This document shows, piece after piece, positions 16,439-23,984 of a DNA stretch of 64,000 nt. Under the pieces are notes generated by a model, which had not been told where the DNA came from, made no database searches, and worked only from the letters and a program-made list of their open reading frames with translations. Location: assembly GCF_000716435.1 (NCBI RefSeq), contig NZ_JNWO01000004.1:310001-374000 (forward strand). The letters run 5' to 3'. Made by a program: the position numbers and the translations under genes. Source of the stretch: Streptomyces xylophagus (GTDB taxonomy: Bacteria; Actinomycetota; Actinomycetes; Streptomycetales; Streptomycetaceae). Every line of letters starts with the position of its first letter. The first letter of the stretch is position 1.

Positions 16439-17127
16439 CGACTTTTTTCCTTCCCTCGCGGGAGGTGACCGGTGAGCGTGCAACAGCCTCGACCGGCCAC
16501 TCTGCCGGCTGACAGATGGCACGACCTCGCCAGCTGGACGGCCTGCTGCACTGCACAGGCACGCTGGTGAGGGGTCGAGGTCTGCCGCTCAGCCCTGACG
16601 GCGAATCCTCGGGGGCACTGGCCCCAGACAAAGCATCTTTCGATCGATCAGCGCGCATCTTTCGGCGTGCATGTCCCGAAGAGGCGATGAGCACGTGGGC
16701 TGTTCCGTGTCATCGACGGCTCATCCGTCCGTCACCTCCGTGGCGGACGGAACAGCCGTCATACAAAAAGCGTAAGCACGACGAATGCAGATGTAAAGAT
16801 TCGGGCGGTCGGGCACTCGGGAGAGGCGATGGCAAGGCAGAGCCCCCGGTGCCTGCGAATGAGGGGCTTTCGCGGACGAGCTCGGGTCGCTCGTCTCTTC
16901 ATGCCTTCCGCAACGGCTTCTAGGCCGGCCAAGCTGGTCTTCTTCTGCCAATCCGGCAGATCATGCCAGTTGTCACGTACCCCGGCCCTGGTCCTCGCAT
17001 TGGTGGAATGCCTACGTCATCCCACTTGTTGCGGCGACCTCACCCTTCCGTTCCGCGGTAGGCGGAAAGCGCGAGGAGCAGGCCAACAGGGCTACCCCTC
17101 GCGGCACTTCGGGCGCACTGCACTGAT
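16439..17127. other. Long non-coding interval between the two small membrane genes
   Basis: Nearly 690 bases with no frame that has Streptomyces codon bias. It contains the shared leader of copy A (16456-16500), an 11-bp inverted repeat with a long loop at 16698-16757, and an A/T-rich patch around 16755-16800 that could be a minus-strand promoter. The remainder looks like decayed sequence. Confidence 0.5.
16698..16757. repeat. Long-loop inverted repeat in the island
   Basis: Arms GGCTGTTCCGT (16698-16708) and ACGGAACAGCC (16747-16757) are perfect complements around a loop of 38 bases. The loop itself contains a smaller hairpin (GTCCG...CGGAC at about 16726-16748). The nested structure suggests a structured RNA, a recombination or insertion footprint, or a terminator. 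Function unknown. Confidence 0.6.
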
Positions 17128-17379
17128 TCAGGGAGTGGGTGCTCCTTGCTGAGGCGGGGTGGGGGGTGTCTCGGTTTTGCTGGCTGTGAACTCGAAGGGG
17201 CCGATGACCTTCACCCCTAGCCCCAACAGCGCAATGAGGCTGCCTCCACCCGCGCCGGCGATGCCGAGCCCGGATGCGCCGAGGATGCTGGCCGAGAGTG
17301 TCACACCGCCCGCGATGAACAGCGAGCACAGCGTCCAGATGAGGTACGCGACCAGCCTCTTCAGATTGACCTCGCTCAC
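17128..17379 (-). CDS. Small two-helix membrane protein, copy B
   Basis: An 83-residue protein starting at the GTG of GTGAGCGAGGTCAATC, with GGAAGGAAAGATC in front. Membrane segments at about residues 8-30 (LVAYLIWTLCSLFIAGGVTLSASIL) and 36-60 (GLGIAGAGGGSLIALLGLGVKVIG) are followed by PFEFTASKTETPPTPPQ. It is a diverged duplicate of the gene at 16184-16438, including the upstream leader region. The function is unknown. Conservation of spacing, RBS and topology between the copies argues that both are translated genes. Confidence 0.62.
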   Translation of the reverse strand: MSEVNLKRLVAYLIWTLCSLFIAGGVTLSASILGASGLGIAGAGGGSLIALLGLGVKVIGPFEFTASKTETPPTPPQQGAPTP

Positions 17380-17762
17380 CGATCTTTCCTTCCTGTGACC
17401 GGTGAGCGACAACCTCGACCGGCCACCTACATGAGTAAGTGAACGCCCCTCAGTTCTCGCGTCCCAGCGGGAACGCAAGCTCCTGAGGAGTCGGTCGAGT
17501 TAGCGCGTGAGTCCACACCTCACAAACCCGAGTGGTGCTGGCCTTGCGGTTGAGCCAGAGAGCCTTCTTTCCTCGACCGTTGGGTGCGAGGAGAGCCCTT
17601 CCTCATGCACCGGTGGACTACGTCCGGCACACAAAACCCCGCCTGTTGTCGGGGGTTGAACCTCTTGCGGCCAGGCTACTCGTCGAAATTCATGATCACA
17701 AAGCAAGCCCCCTGGCTCATGTGACCAGGGGGCTCAGTGGTGTTGGGGGAATTCGCAGAGCG
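17380..17762. other. Interval between copy B and the methyltransferase gene
   Basis: Holds the leader of copy B, which matches that of copy A (GTGACCGGTGAGCG, then CCTCGACCGGCCAC at about 17396-17430), and, next to the methyltransferase stop, the terminator at 17706-17734. A 68-codon minus-strand frame here starts inside that terminator and is not credible. Confidence 0.55.
17706..17734 (-). terminator. Terminator of the radical SAM/methyltransferase operon
   Basis: Perfect 10-bp stem, arms AGCCCCCTGG (17706-17715) and CCAGGGGGCT (17725-17734), 9-base loop, located 28 bases beyond the methyltransferase stop on the minus strand and followed on that strand by TTGCTTTGTGATC. Confidence 0.75.
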
Positions 17763-18902
17763 TTAGCCGATGGTGCCTCGCCATTGGCCACGGGACAGGT
17801 GGCACACCCCGTCTGGCGTAATACGGACGTACGCACCAAGTAGCGGCAACGCACCTTCCGCGTTGACTCGGTTGCGGATGCGCTCCAGGGTTTTCCACAG
17901 GCGCTGCGGGCCACTCTCATGAACTTCTGGCGGGTCGATCCACTCGGCAGATGCGCGGGCCCATGATCCGTCCGGGTGCACCAAGAGGGCGGTTCTTCTT
18001 CGTCCGCTGCTCTCGTAACTGAGTTCGACGCCCGGCGACGTGACCTCCAACATCGATCGGAGCTCCCACGCGTTCGCCACATCCACCACGGGGTAGCGCC
18101 CAGTGCTAGTCACCTCTCCGTCCGCAGCGCGGGCGACGGCGAGGAGTTCGGCAAGGGCGGGTGGGTAGTCGTCGCCGGAGCGCGTGAGCATGAAACCCGC
18201 CATGTCCCGCTCGACGCGCCCGATCACGTCACCACTCCGATCTTTCCAGCCGGTGACGATCAGGGAAGTGCGCGCGATCGTCGTTGCGATCCGGCCGCCG
18301 GTCTCCAGCGCGCCGAGTATCGCCCGGAGCCCCGAGCCGGGGGCGAGCGCGACCGTGGACACGATGCGGTCGTACGAGCCCGGCACGCTCTCGGCGGCAT
18401 CCGCCGTGATCATCTTCGGGTGGTAGCCCATGTCCGCGAGCCGTACCCCGGCGGCACTGACCAGGTAGGGGTCGACGTCCAGACTCGTCACGCAGTGATC
18501 CCCGAGCCGGTAGCACGCATACGCGGTGAGTCCGCCGGCCCCGGTGCCCAAATCGAGTAGGGACAGCCCGTCGCCAAGTCGGCCATGCCTCAACATCCGT
18601 ACGACCAGACTCGGCAGCGTGGCGGACGACGTGGGCAACCCCTCGGGACGGTCGTCGGGACCGGCGTGGTCCGCGTGCAACGGACCCACCCGAGTGATCA
18701 CCGAGCGGTCGGCGTAGGCAACTTTCGCCCACGTTTCAGGCTCGCTGGGTCCGTCATGCAGAATCCACTGACCCGAGTCATCCGCCTCCCACCAGCGTGG
18801 GACCAACTTGTGCCGGGCAACGTGCGCCACGGGGGCGAGCCAACGCGAATCCGGATCCGTCACCCGGTATGCGAGGGCACTTGCCTTGTCTTCCCAATCC
18901 AT
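17763..18902 (-). CDS. PCMT-like SAM-dependent methyltransferase of a peptide-modification type operon
   Basis: A 379-residue protein. The N-terminal helical region (residues 1-75) precedes LHADHAGPDDRPEGLPTSSATLPSLV, which resembles the substrate loop of protein-L-isoaspartate methyltransferases. The SAM motif I LLDLGTGAGGLTAYA is at 115-129, motif II SLDVDPYLVS near 140. The C-terminal part, GALPLLGAYVRITPDG, matches the closing segment of the methyltransferases that accompany FxLD lanthipeptide and ATP-grasp peptide systems. The substrate could therefore be a peptide or protein carboxylate. It starts 20 bases after the radical SAM gene with AAAGG ahead of the ATG, so both are co-expressed. 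No precursor peptide is recognised nearby. Confidence 0.78.
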   Translation of the reverse strand: MDWEDKASALAYRVTDPDSRWLAPVAHVARHKLVPRWWEADDSGQWILHDGPSEPETWAKVAYADRSVITRVGPLHADHAGPDDRPEGLPTSSATLPSLVVRMLRHGRLGDGLSLLDLGTGAGGLTAYACYRLGDHCVTSLDVDPYLVSAAGVRLADMGYHPKMITADAAESVPGSYDRIVSTVALAPGSGLRAILGALETGGRIATTIARTSLIVTGWKDRSGDVIGRVERDMAGFMLTRSGDDYPPALAELLAVARAADGEVTSTGRYPVVDVANAWELRSMLEVTSPGVELSYESSGRRRTALLVHPDGSWARASAEWIDPPEVHESGPQRLWKTLERIRNRVNAEGALPLLGAYVRITPDGVCHLSRGQWRGTIG

Positions 18903-18922
18903 ACGGCCGAGCCTTTCTGCGT

Positions 18923-19786
18923 CTAGTACGCAGGTTCACACGCTTCCGTGCCCGCCGGATCGCAGTCGCCCGAGTCGTTGGGGGTGCACGCCGCCCGAGG
19001 GGTGGGCACGCTCGCCGAGAGTTCGGCCCATCCCGGCCCCCTGAGCAACTCGGCGAGCCGGGTTCCTCGGACGTTGCCCACCGGGAAGTCACGCGAAAGC
19101 ACGCAGCCCACCAGGTCGCCGTTCGGAAGAACGGCGGCGCGGCCTCGGGTGCACCTGCCGCACATCTCGTCCAGGGTTGGTTTCGTTCCGGGCAATGCGG
19201 CTCGGCCAACAGCCCGCACGCGGTCTGTGTTGATGTTGGTCACGCCCATGGACTTCAGCTCGCTGCGCGCTTCTGCGACGCGCTGTCCCGGCAGGATGTC
19301 CACGATTCCGGCGCGGACCGGGATTCCGCGGTTCACGGCTTCCCGGATGTTGCACCGGGTCCGTACGTAACTGCCCTCTCGCTGCGTGATCTTGTCGTGT
19401 TCGGCGGGGTCGTCGCTGTAGTAGCTCGTCCCCAGCGTCACACCTTCGCGTGCGAACAGGTCCCACCACTCGGGCAGGACGTGGAACAGGTTCGAGTACA
19501 CCTCCACGTGCAGCCCGAGCGAGAGCCCCAGCTCCGTGAACTCCCGCCAGTACGGATGAACGGTCGGTTCGCCACCGATGAGCTGAACCGTCTGCACTCC
19601 GAGCGAGACAGCGTCGACAATGACCGCCTTCCAGTCCGCAGGCGTCATCGTGCCGTGAGTGGCCTGCGGGCTGGACTCGGACAGGCATTGCACACAGCGG
19701 AGTTGGCACTTCCCGGTGATCTCTAGCTCAAGGGACCTGATACCGGCCGCCGGCGACACGGGGGGCGGTTCAAGGAGAGTGGTCAC
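18923..19786 (-). CDS. Radical SAM protein with SPASM-like cysteine-rich C-terminus
   Basis: A 287-residue radical SAM enzyme. The [4Fe-4S] motif is Cys27, Cys31, Cys34 in GKCQLRCVQC, followed by the GGEPTVHP glycine motif near residue 75. The C-terminal region has a SPASM-type pattern: CGRC, PNGDLVGCVLS and then three more cysteines in CTPNDSGDCDPAGTEACEP, enough for an auxiliary Fe-S cluster. Such enzymes usually install cross-links or epimerise residues in ribosomal peptides. GTG start with GGAAG upstream. A strong hairpin separates it from the preceding gene of the operon. Confidence 0.85.
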   Translation of the reverse strand: MTTLLEPPPVSPAAGIRSLELEITGKCQLRCVQCLSESSPQATHGTMTPADWKAVIVDAVSLGVQTVQLIGGEPTVHPYWREFTELGLSLGLHVEVYSNLFHVLPEWWDLFAREGVTLGTSYYSDDPAEHDKITQREGSYVRTRCNIREAVNRGIPVRAGIVDILPGQRVAEARSELKSMGVTNINTDRVRAVGRAALPGTKPTLDEMCGRCTRGRAAVLPNGDLVGCVLSRDFPVGNVRGTRLAELLRGPGWAELSASVPTPRAACTPNDSGDCDPAGTEACEPAY

Positions 19787-19864
19787 GGCTCAACTTCCTT
19801 TCGTCGTGTGGTGCTCGGCACTTCGCGAATCCCCCGACGAGGGCAGTGGGGCAGAAGACGGAAA

Positions 19865-19906
19865 GGCCCCGCCCGAGCGCACGGGGGATGGCGCTTGGGC
19901 GGGGCC
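19865..19906 (-). terminator. Intercistronic hairpin (attenuator-like) upstream of the radical SAM gene
   Basis: A 16-bp stem with one G-T pair, arms 19865-19880 and 19891-19906 (GGCCCCGCCCGAGCGC and its near complement), 10-base loop. It lies immediately after the stop of the DUF7848-type gene and 79 bases before the radical SAM start. It should lower or condition expression of the two enzyme genes relative to the small proteins in front. Confidence 0.65.
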
Positions 19907-19909
19907 GGT

Positions 19910-20152
19910 TCAGGGGGTGGGCATGAAGGTGCGCCACGGCCGGGTGATGATCTCGCTGTACGAGTGGTGAGACGGGTTCCGCCCGGAGTGGCTCAGGGCC
20001 CAGGACTGAGGCGGTTCCCATGATCCGTCCTCGCCGGATTCGTCGCCGCACACGTCGCACCGCATCTTGTGCGTCAGGGGCTTGGCGTCCGGCTCACGGT
20101 CGGGCGTGATTGTCCACGTTTCGCTTCTGATGATCGCCTTGGGCCCGCTCAA
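19910..20152 (-). CDS. Small Cys-containing protein, DUF7848-like
   Basis: An 80-residue protein whose TTG start lies inside the stop codon of the upstream gene (TTGA at 20149-20152, read on the minus strand). The sequence runs SETWTITPDREPDAKPL, then MRCDVCGDESGEDGSWEPPQ, WALSHSGRNPSHHSYSEII and TRPWRTFMP. This matches my memory of the DUF7848 proteins common in Streptomyces accessory loci, with a CxxC pair that may bind zinc. Coupling to the 82-residue protein and placement before the radical SAM gene suggest a role in the same process, as partner or possible substrate. Confidence 0.68.
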   Translation of the reverse strand: MSGPKAIIRSETWTITPDREPDAKPLTHKMRCDVCGDESGEDGSWEPPQSWALSHSGRNPSHHSYSEIITRPWRTFMPTP

Positions 20153-20397
20153 AGCGCCCGCCTCGTCAGCTCGTTGCGAGCGGCGTTGCGAACGCTCAGC
20201 TCCTCGCGAGGCGTCAGGGACCGTACCTTGAAGGCGTCCCACTCCAGTCCGCCGCCGACCGGGCGTAACTGCACTCGATCCCCGCCCACGTGGCCCATCA
20301 CCACGCCAACCTTGTCCCGCTCGATGTCCTTGATCAGCGTGCCGAGCGGGCAAGTTCCGGGCGGCACGGCGACCTCTCCTGCATCCGTGGTAGCCAT
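20149..20397 (-). CDS. Small conserved protein with VQLRP...GGLEWD motif
   Basis: An 82-residue protein: LGTLIKDIERDKVGVVMGHVGGDRVQLRPVGGGLEWDAF, then VRSLTPREELSVRNAARNELTRRAL. The phrase vGxvMGhxGxxVQLRPxxGGxEWD recurs in many small Streptomyces proteins found beside Xre-type regulators. It looks like a small beta-barrel (KOW- or SH3-like) followed by a helix, which suggests RNA, DNA or protein binding. ATG start 94 bases downstream of the regulator stop; repeated CGTGGTAG elements lie in between and may control it. Confidence 0.7.
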   Translation of the reverse strand: MATTDAGEVAVPPGTCPLGTLIKDIERDKVGVVMGHVGGDRVQLRPVGGGLEWDAFKVRSLTPREELSVRNAARNELTRRAL

Positions 20398-20493
20398 GCT
20401 TCGAAGTTACGGTCACCTACACGTGCCACCCCAGACACGCAGCGTGGTAGTTCTCTGACTGATCGCCAAAAAGTGCCACGGACCGTGGTAGTT
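20386..20493. promoter_or_regulatory. Repeated CGTGGTAG operator-like elements ahead of the small-protein/rSAM operon
   Basis: CGTGGTAGTT occurs at 20443-20452 and again at 20484-20493, 41 bases apart (about four helical turns). A near copy, CGTGGTAGCC, lies at 20386-20395 within the first codons of the 82-residue gene. The second copy sits in a palindrome CCACGG-A-CCGTGG and overlaps the stop of the Xre gene. The position and phasing suggest binding sites for the adjacent Xre regulator at the promoter of the operon. Confidence 0.6.
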
Positions 20494-21724
20494 ACCCCGC
20501 GATGCCGAGGTGAACGGCCATTTCGCGCATGTCCTGAGTCAGCGTTCGCTTCCGCTTCGAAAGAATGTCCTTCATGACATGCCGAGCCATCGACTGATGC
20601 TTCAGCCACTCGGAAGCTTCCGACTTCACGCCCGTCAGCTCGTCCATGGCGTCCTGATGTGAGCCGAGCAGCGTGTGAGCCCTCGCGACGTCCAGCCGGT
20701 GCCTGGCCCAGTTGTTGGCGCTGGGCCGACCAAGCTTCTTCAGCCCCTTTGCCCCCACGGGCCCTTCGTCGGCCCGGTTGAGCACCCCGCGGGCGTCACC
20801 GATGAGCGACAAGTCTTCGATCCGCTTCGTCTCGGCCGTCACAGGCCCGAACGTCGACCAGTGCTCACGGAAGTCGACGTGCTCGACGTCCAGCCCGCTG
20901 GCAGCCTGCGCAGCCATACGCCGGGCCTCCCTGGCGATGTCGGGCCGGTTGTTCCGGATGGCGGCGGAGGCTACGCGCTGATGCAGCTCACCCCACACGG
21001 CCAATTGGCCCGGTGTGGCGCTGGACATACGTGGCTCGACTTCCTGGGCCGTGGTGGCGGCCAGTTGCTCCGCCTCGTCGAAACGGTCCTGGCGCAGGAG
21101 CAGCCACCCCATGCCGACGATCCCGGTCGCGGCGAGCTGCACCTGTCCGACCTCCCGTGCGTCCAGGATGGCCCGAGAGAGGGCGTGGTAGGCCATGTCG
21201 TAGCGTCGGACCTGCGTCAGGTACTTTCCGGCCAGCAGGAAGGCGCCAGCGCGCGTGATGATGGCGCGCTGACGGGGCTCACCCTGGTCGCTGAGGGCCA
21301 CGGCCGTCTCGGCGGCGCGCAGGATGCCGGGCAAGGCCCTTGCCACCGAGTCGTAACGGTCTGCTTGGTACAGGCTGTGCGAGTCGTCGATGTCCCGCTG
21401 AATCGAGGCAAGGTCTCGTACGTCGGTAGGTTCCGTGAGCACCGAGGACAGACCAACCGGAGGCATGAGCGCACGCCGCAACTCGGTCAGCTTAGGGCCG
21501 TCGCCCTCGGCCTCGCGCACGGGGGCCGGCGCCTCGGACGCGAACAGGCTGGATGTTGTCGTGGAGAGCGCTCGGGCAAGCTGATGGATCGTCTCCACCG
21601 AGACGGTTCCGCCCTGCTCAACTTTGCGGACGGTGCCAATCGAGAGATCTGACTCTTCGGCGAGTTGTTCCTGGGTCCACCCTGCTCGACGCCGAAGGGT
21701 GCGGACGTTCTCCTGGAGCGACAT
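20492..21724 (-). CDS. Xre-family regulator with long helical C-terminal domain
   Basis: A 410-residue protein. The HTH is residues about 4-62: LQENVRTLRRRAGWTQEQLAEESDLSIGTVRKVEQGG, then VETIHQLARALSTTTSSLF. The remaining 340 residues are helical with TPR-like spacing (ALPGILRAAETAVALSDQGEPRQRAIITRAGAFLLAGKYLTQVRRYDMAYHALSRAI and so on). This is the Streptomyces layout where a sensor-like repeat domain is fused to an Xre HTH. The gene is upstream of and co-oriented with the small-protein/radical SAM/methyltransferase genes, so it is the likely local regulator. Confidence 0.85.
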   Translation of the reverse strand: MSLQENVRTLRRRAGWTQEQLAEESDLSIGTVRKVEQGGTVSVETIHQLARALSTTTSSLFASEAPAPVREAEGDGPKLTELRRALMPPVGLSSVLTEPTDVRDLASIQRDIDDSHSLYQADRYDSVARALPGILRAAETAVALSDQGEPRQRAIITRAGAFLLAGKYLTQVRRYDMAYHALSRAILDAREVGQVQLAATGIVGMGWLLLRQDRFDEAEQLAATTAQEVEPRMSSATPGQLAVWGELHQRVASAAIRNNRPDIAREARRMAAQAASGLDVEHVDFREHWSTFGPVTAETKRIEDLSLIGDARGVLNRADEGPVGAKGLKKLGRPSANNWARHRLDVARAHTLLGSHQDAMDELTGVKSEASEWLKHQSMARHVMKDILSKRKRTLTQDMREMAVHLGIAG

Positions 21725-21802
21725 CGAATCACCTCACGTTCAGCGTACGCCGCATGGCCTACTGGGGAGGGTTCCTCCAAACGGGGGCACCCGAACATGG
21801 CA

Positions 21803-21834
21803 AAGGGCCAGGACCGTTTCCGGTCCTGGCCCTT
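21803..21834. terminator. Terminator downstream of acsA
   Basis: Perfect 13-bp inverted repeat, arms AAGGGCCAGGACC (21803-21815) and complement (21822-21834), loop of 6 bases, 12 bases beyond the acsA stop. It marks the right boundary of the accessory island. Confidence 0.8.
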
Positions 21835-21846
21835 CAACATGAGCCC

Positions 21847-23817
21847 CTACTCGTCGTCGGTGGTCGTCGACTGCGACTTCATACTGTCAACGATGCGACG
21901 CACGCTATCTGTATCCGTCAGGGTCGTGACATCGCCCAGCTGGCGGTTCTCCGCCACGTCACGCAGCAGACGGCGCATGATCTTGCCGGAGCGGGTCTTC
22001 GGCAGCTCCGCCACCGGGAGGATCCGCTTGGGCTTGGCGATCGGGCCGAGGACGGTGCCGACGTGGTTGCGCAGGTCGTTGACGAGGTTCTCGTCGTCCG
22101 CGTTCGCCGTGCCGCGCAGGATGACGAAGGCGACGATCGCCTGCCCGGTCGTCTCGTCGGCCGCGCCGACCACGGCCGCCTCGGCGACGGAGGGGTGCGA
22201 GACGAGCGCCGACTCGACCTCGGTGGTGGAGATGTTGTGCCCGGAGACGAGCATCACGTCGTCCACCCGGCCGAGCAGCCAGATGTCGCCGTCGTCGTCC
22301 TTCTTCGCCCCGTCACCGGCGAAGTACTTGCCCGGGAAACGCGACCAGTACGTGTCGAGGAACCGCTGGTCGTCGCCCCAGATCGTGCGCAGCATCGACG
22401 GCCACGGCTCGGTGAGGACCAGGTAGCCGCCACCGCCGTTCGGCACCTCGTTGGCCTCGTCGTCGACGACTGTCGCCGAGATGCCGGGCAGCGGGGTCTG
22501 CGCCGAACCGGGCTTCGTCGCGGTCACGCCCGGCAGCGGCGAGATCATCATCGCGCCGGTCTCGGTCTGCCACCAGGTGTCCACGATCGGCGTCCTGTCG
22601 GCGCCGATGTGCTTGCGGTACCAGATCCACGCCTCGGGGTTGATGGGCTCGCCGACCGATCCCAGGATGCGCAGGGAGCTGAGATCGAACTTCGCGGGGA
22701 TGTCGTCGCCCCACTTCATGAACGTACGGATCGCGGTTGGCGCCGTGTAGAGGATGGTCACCCCGTACTTCTGGATGATCTCCCAGAAGCGGCCCTGGTG
22801 CGGGGTGTCGGGAGTGCCCTCGTACATGACCTGGGTCGCGCCGTTCGCCAGCGGGCCGTAGACGATGTACGAGTGCCCGGTGACCCAGCCGACGTCGGCC
22901 GTGCACCAGTAGACGTCGGTCTCCGGCTTGAGGTCGAAGACCGCGTGGTGCGTGTACGCGGCCTGGGTGAGGTAGCCGCCGGAGGTGTGCAGGATGCCCT
23001 TGGGCTTACCCGTAGTACCGGAGGTGTAGAGGATGAACAGCGGCTGCTCGGCCTCGAACGCCTCGGGCGTGTGCTCCGCCGACTGCCGGTCGACGATCTC
23101 GTGCCACCACACGTCCCGCTCGTCGTTCCACGCCACGTCCTGGCCCGTACGGCGGACCACGAGGACGTGCTCGACGCCGCTGTCCGGGCGGTCGACCGCG
23201 TCGTCGACGGCGGGCTTGAGCGCGGACGGCTTGCCGCGCCGCCAGCCGCCGTCCGTGGTGATGACGACCTTGGCGTCCGCGTCCTGGATACGGGTCGCGA
23301 GCGCGTCCGCCGAGAAACCGCCGAACACCACCGAGTGCGCGGCGCCGATGCGCGCGCACGCCAGCATCGCGACCGCGGTCTCCGGGATCATCGGCATGTA
23401 GACGGCGACCCGGTCGCCCTTCTGAACTCCCAGCTCCAGCAGGGCGTTCGCGGCCTTGGAGACCTCGTCCTTCAGCTCGGCGTAGGTGATCGCGCGGCTG
23501 TCGCCGGGCTCGCCCTCGAAGTGGATGGCGACCCGGTCGCCGTTGCCCGCCTCGACATGCCGGTCCACGCAGTTGTACGCCACGTTGAGCGAGCCGTCCT
23601 TGAACCACTTGGCGAACGGCGGGTTCGACCAGTCCAGCGTCTCGCTCGGCTCCTTGGCCCAGCTCAGGCGGCGGGCCTGCGCGGCCCAGAAGCCGAGCCG
23701 GTCAGCCTTGGCCTGCTCATACGCCTCCGCCGTGACATTGGCGTGCGCCGCCAGGTCCGCGGGGGGTGCGAACCTGCGCTCCTCGCGCAACAGGTTGGCC
23801 AGGCTTTCGTTGCTCAC
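21847..23817 (-). CDS. acsA: Acetyl-CoA synthetase (AMP-forming)
   Basis: A 656-residue acetate-CoA ligase making acetyl-CoA from acetate, ATP and CoA through acetyl-AMP. The AMP-binding P-loop is [22 protein letters not shown]. The catalytic lysine lies near the C-terminus in [15 protein letters not shown], the site known to be switched off by lysine acetylation and restored by CobB-type deacetylases. I use the GTG at 23817 giving [19 protein letters not shown], which I recall as the S. coelicolor start; the frame is open up to 23964 but without a good RBS. Monocistronic with its own terminator. Confidence 0.95.
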   Translation of the reverse strand: MSNESLANLLREERRFAPPADLAAHANVTAEAYEQAKADRLGFWAAQARRLSWAKEPSETLDWSNPPFAKWFKDGSLNVAYNCVDRHVEAGNGDRVAIHFEGEPGDSRAITYAELKDEVSKAANALLELGVQKGDRVAVYMPMIPETAVAMLACARIGAAHSVVFGGFSADALATRIQDADAKVVITTDGGWRRGKPSALKPAVDDAVDRPDSGVEHVLVVRRTGQDVAWNDERDVWWHEIVDRQSAEHTPEAFEAEQPLFILYTSGTTGKPKGILHTSGGYLTQAAYTHHAVFDLKPETDVYWCTADVGWVTGHSYIVYGPLANGATQVMYEGTPDTPHQGRFWEIIQKYGVTILYTAPTAIRTFMKWGDDIPAKFDLSSLRILGSVGEPINPEAWIWYRKHIGADRTPIVDTWWQTETGAMMISPLPGVTATKPGSAQTPLPGISATVVDDEANEVPNGGGGYLVLTEPWPSMLRTIWGDDQRFLDTYWSRFPGKYFAGDGAKKDDDGDIWLLGRVDDVMLVSGHNISTTEVESALVSHPSVAEAAVVGAADETTGQAIVAFVILRGTANADDENLVNDLRNHVGTVLGPIAKPKRILPVAELPKTRSGKIMRRLLRDVAENRQLGDVTTLTDTDSVRRIVDSMKSQSTTTDDE

Positions 23818-23984
23818 GGCATCTGCCTTTCCCAGGGTGTCCGTTGTGTCCCGGGCCAGCTCATCAGACCCGGGGGTCCGATGACAAGGGTCGTCGAAAT
23901 ATTGGTTTAGACCTGTCATCGGACCTGCGGGCCGACGCGCGTGACGGGGGTCTTTCGTACCCACGGACGCCGGGTGAACGAGGT

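Noticed and set aside
16829..17152. A 107-codon plus-strand frame in the island
   Set aside because: Rich in Arg, Cys and Ser with no bias or RBS, overlapping the end of the small membrane gene on the other strand.
17500..17706. A 68-codon minus-strand frame as possible RiPP precursor downstream of the methyltransferase
   Set aside because: Its start codon is inside the terminator stem and no RBS is present. There is no leader/core-like pattern.
15056..21846. Attachment-site direct repeats flanking the nhaA-acsA island
   Set aside because: I compared the two boundary regions by eye and found no shared direct repeat; no integrase gene is in the island, so the mode of its insertion stays open.
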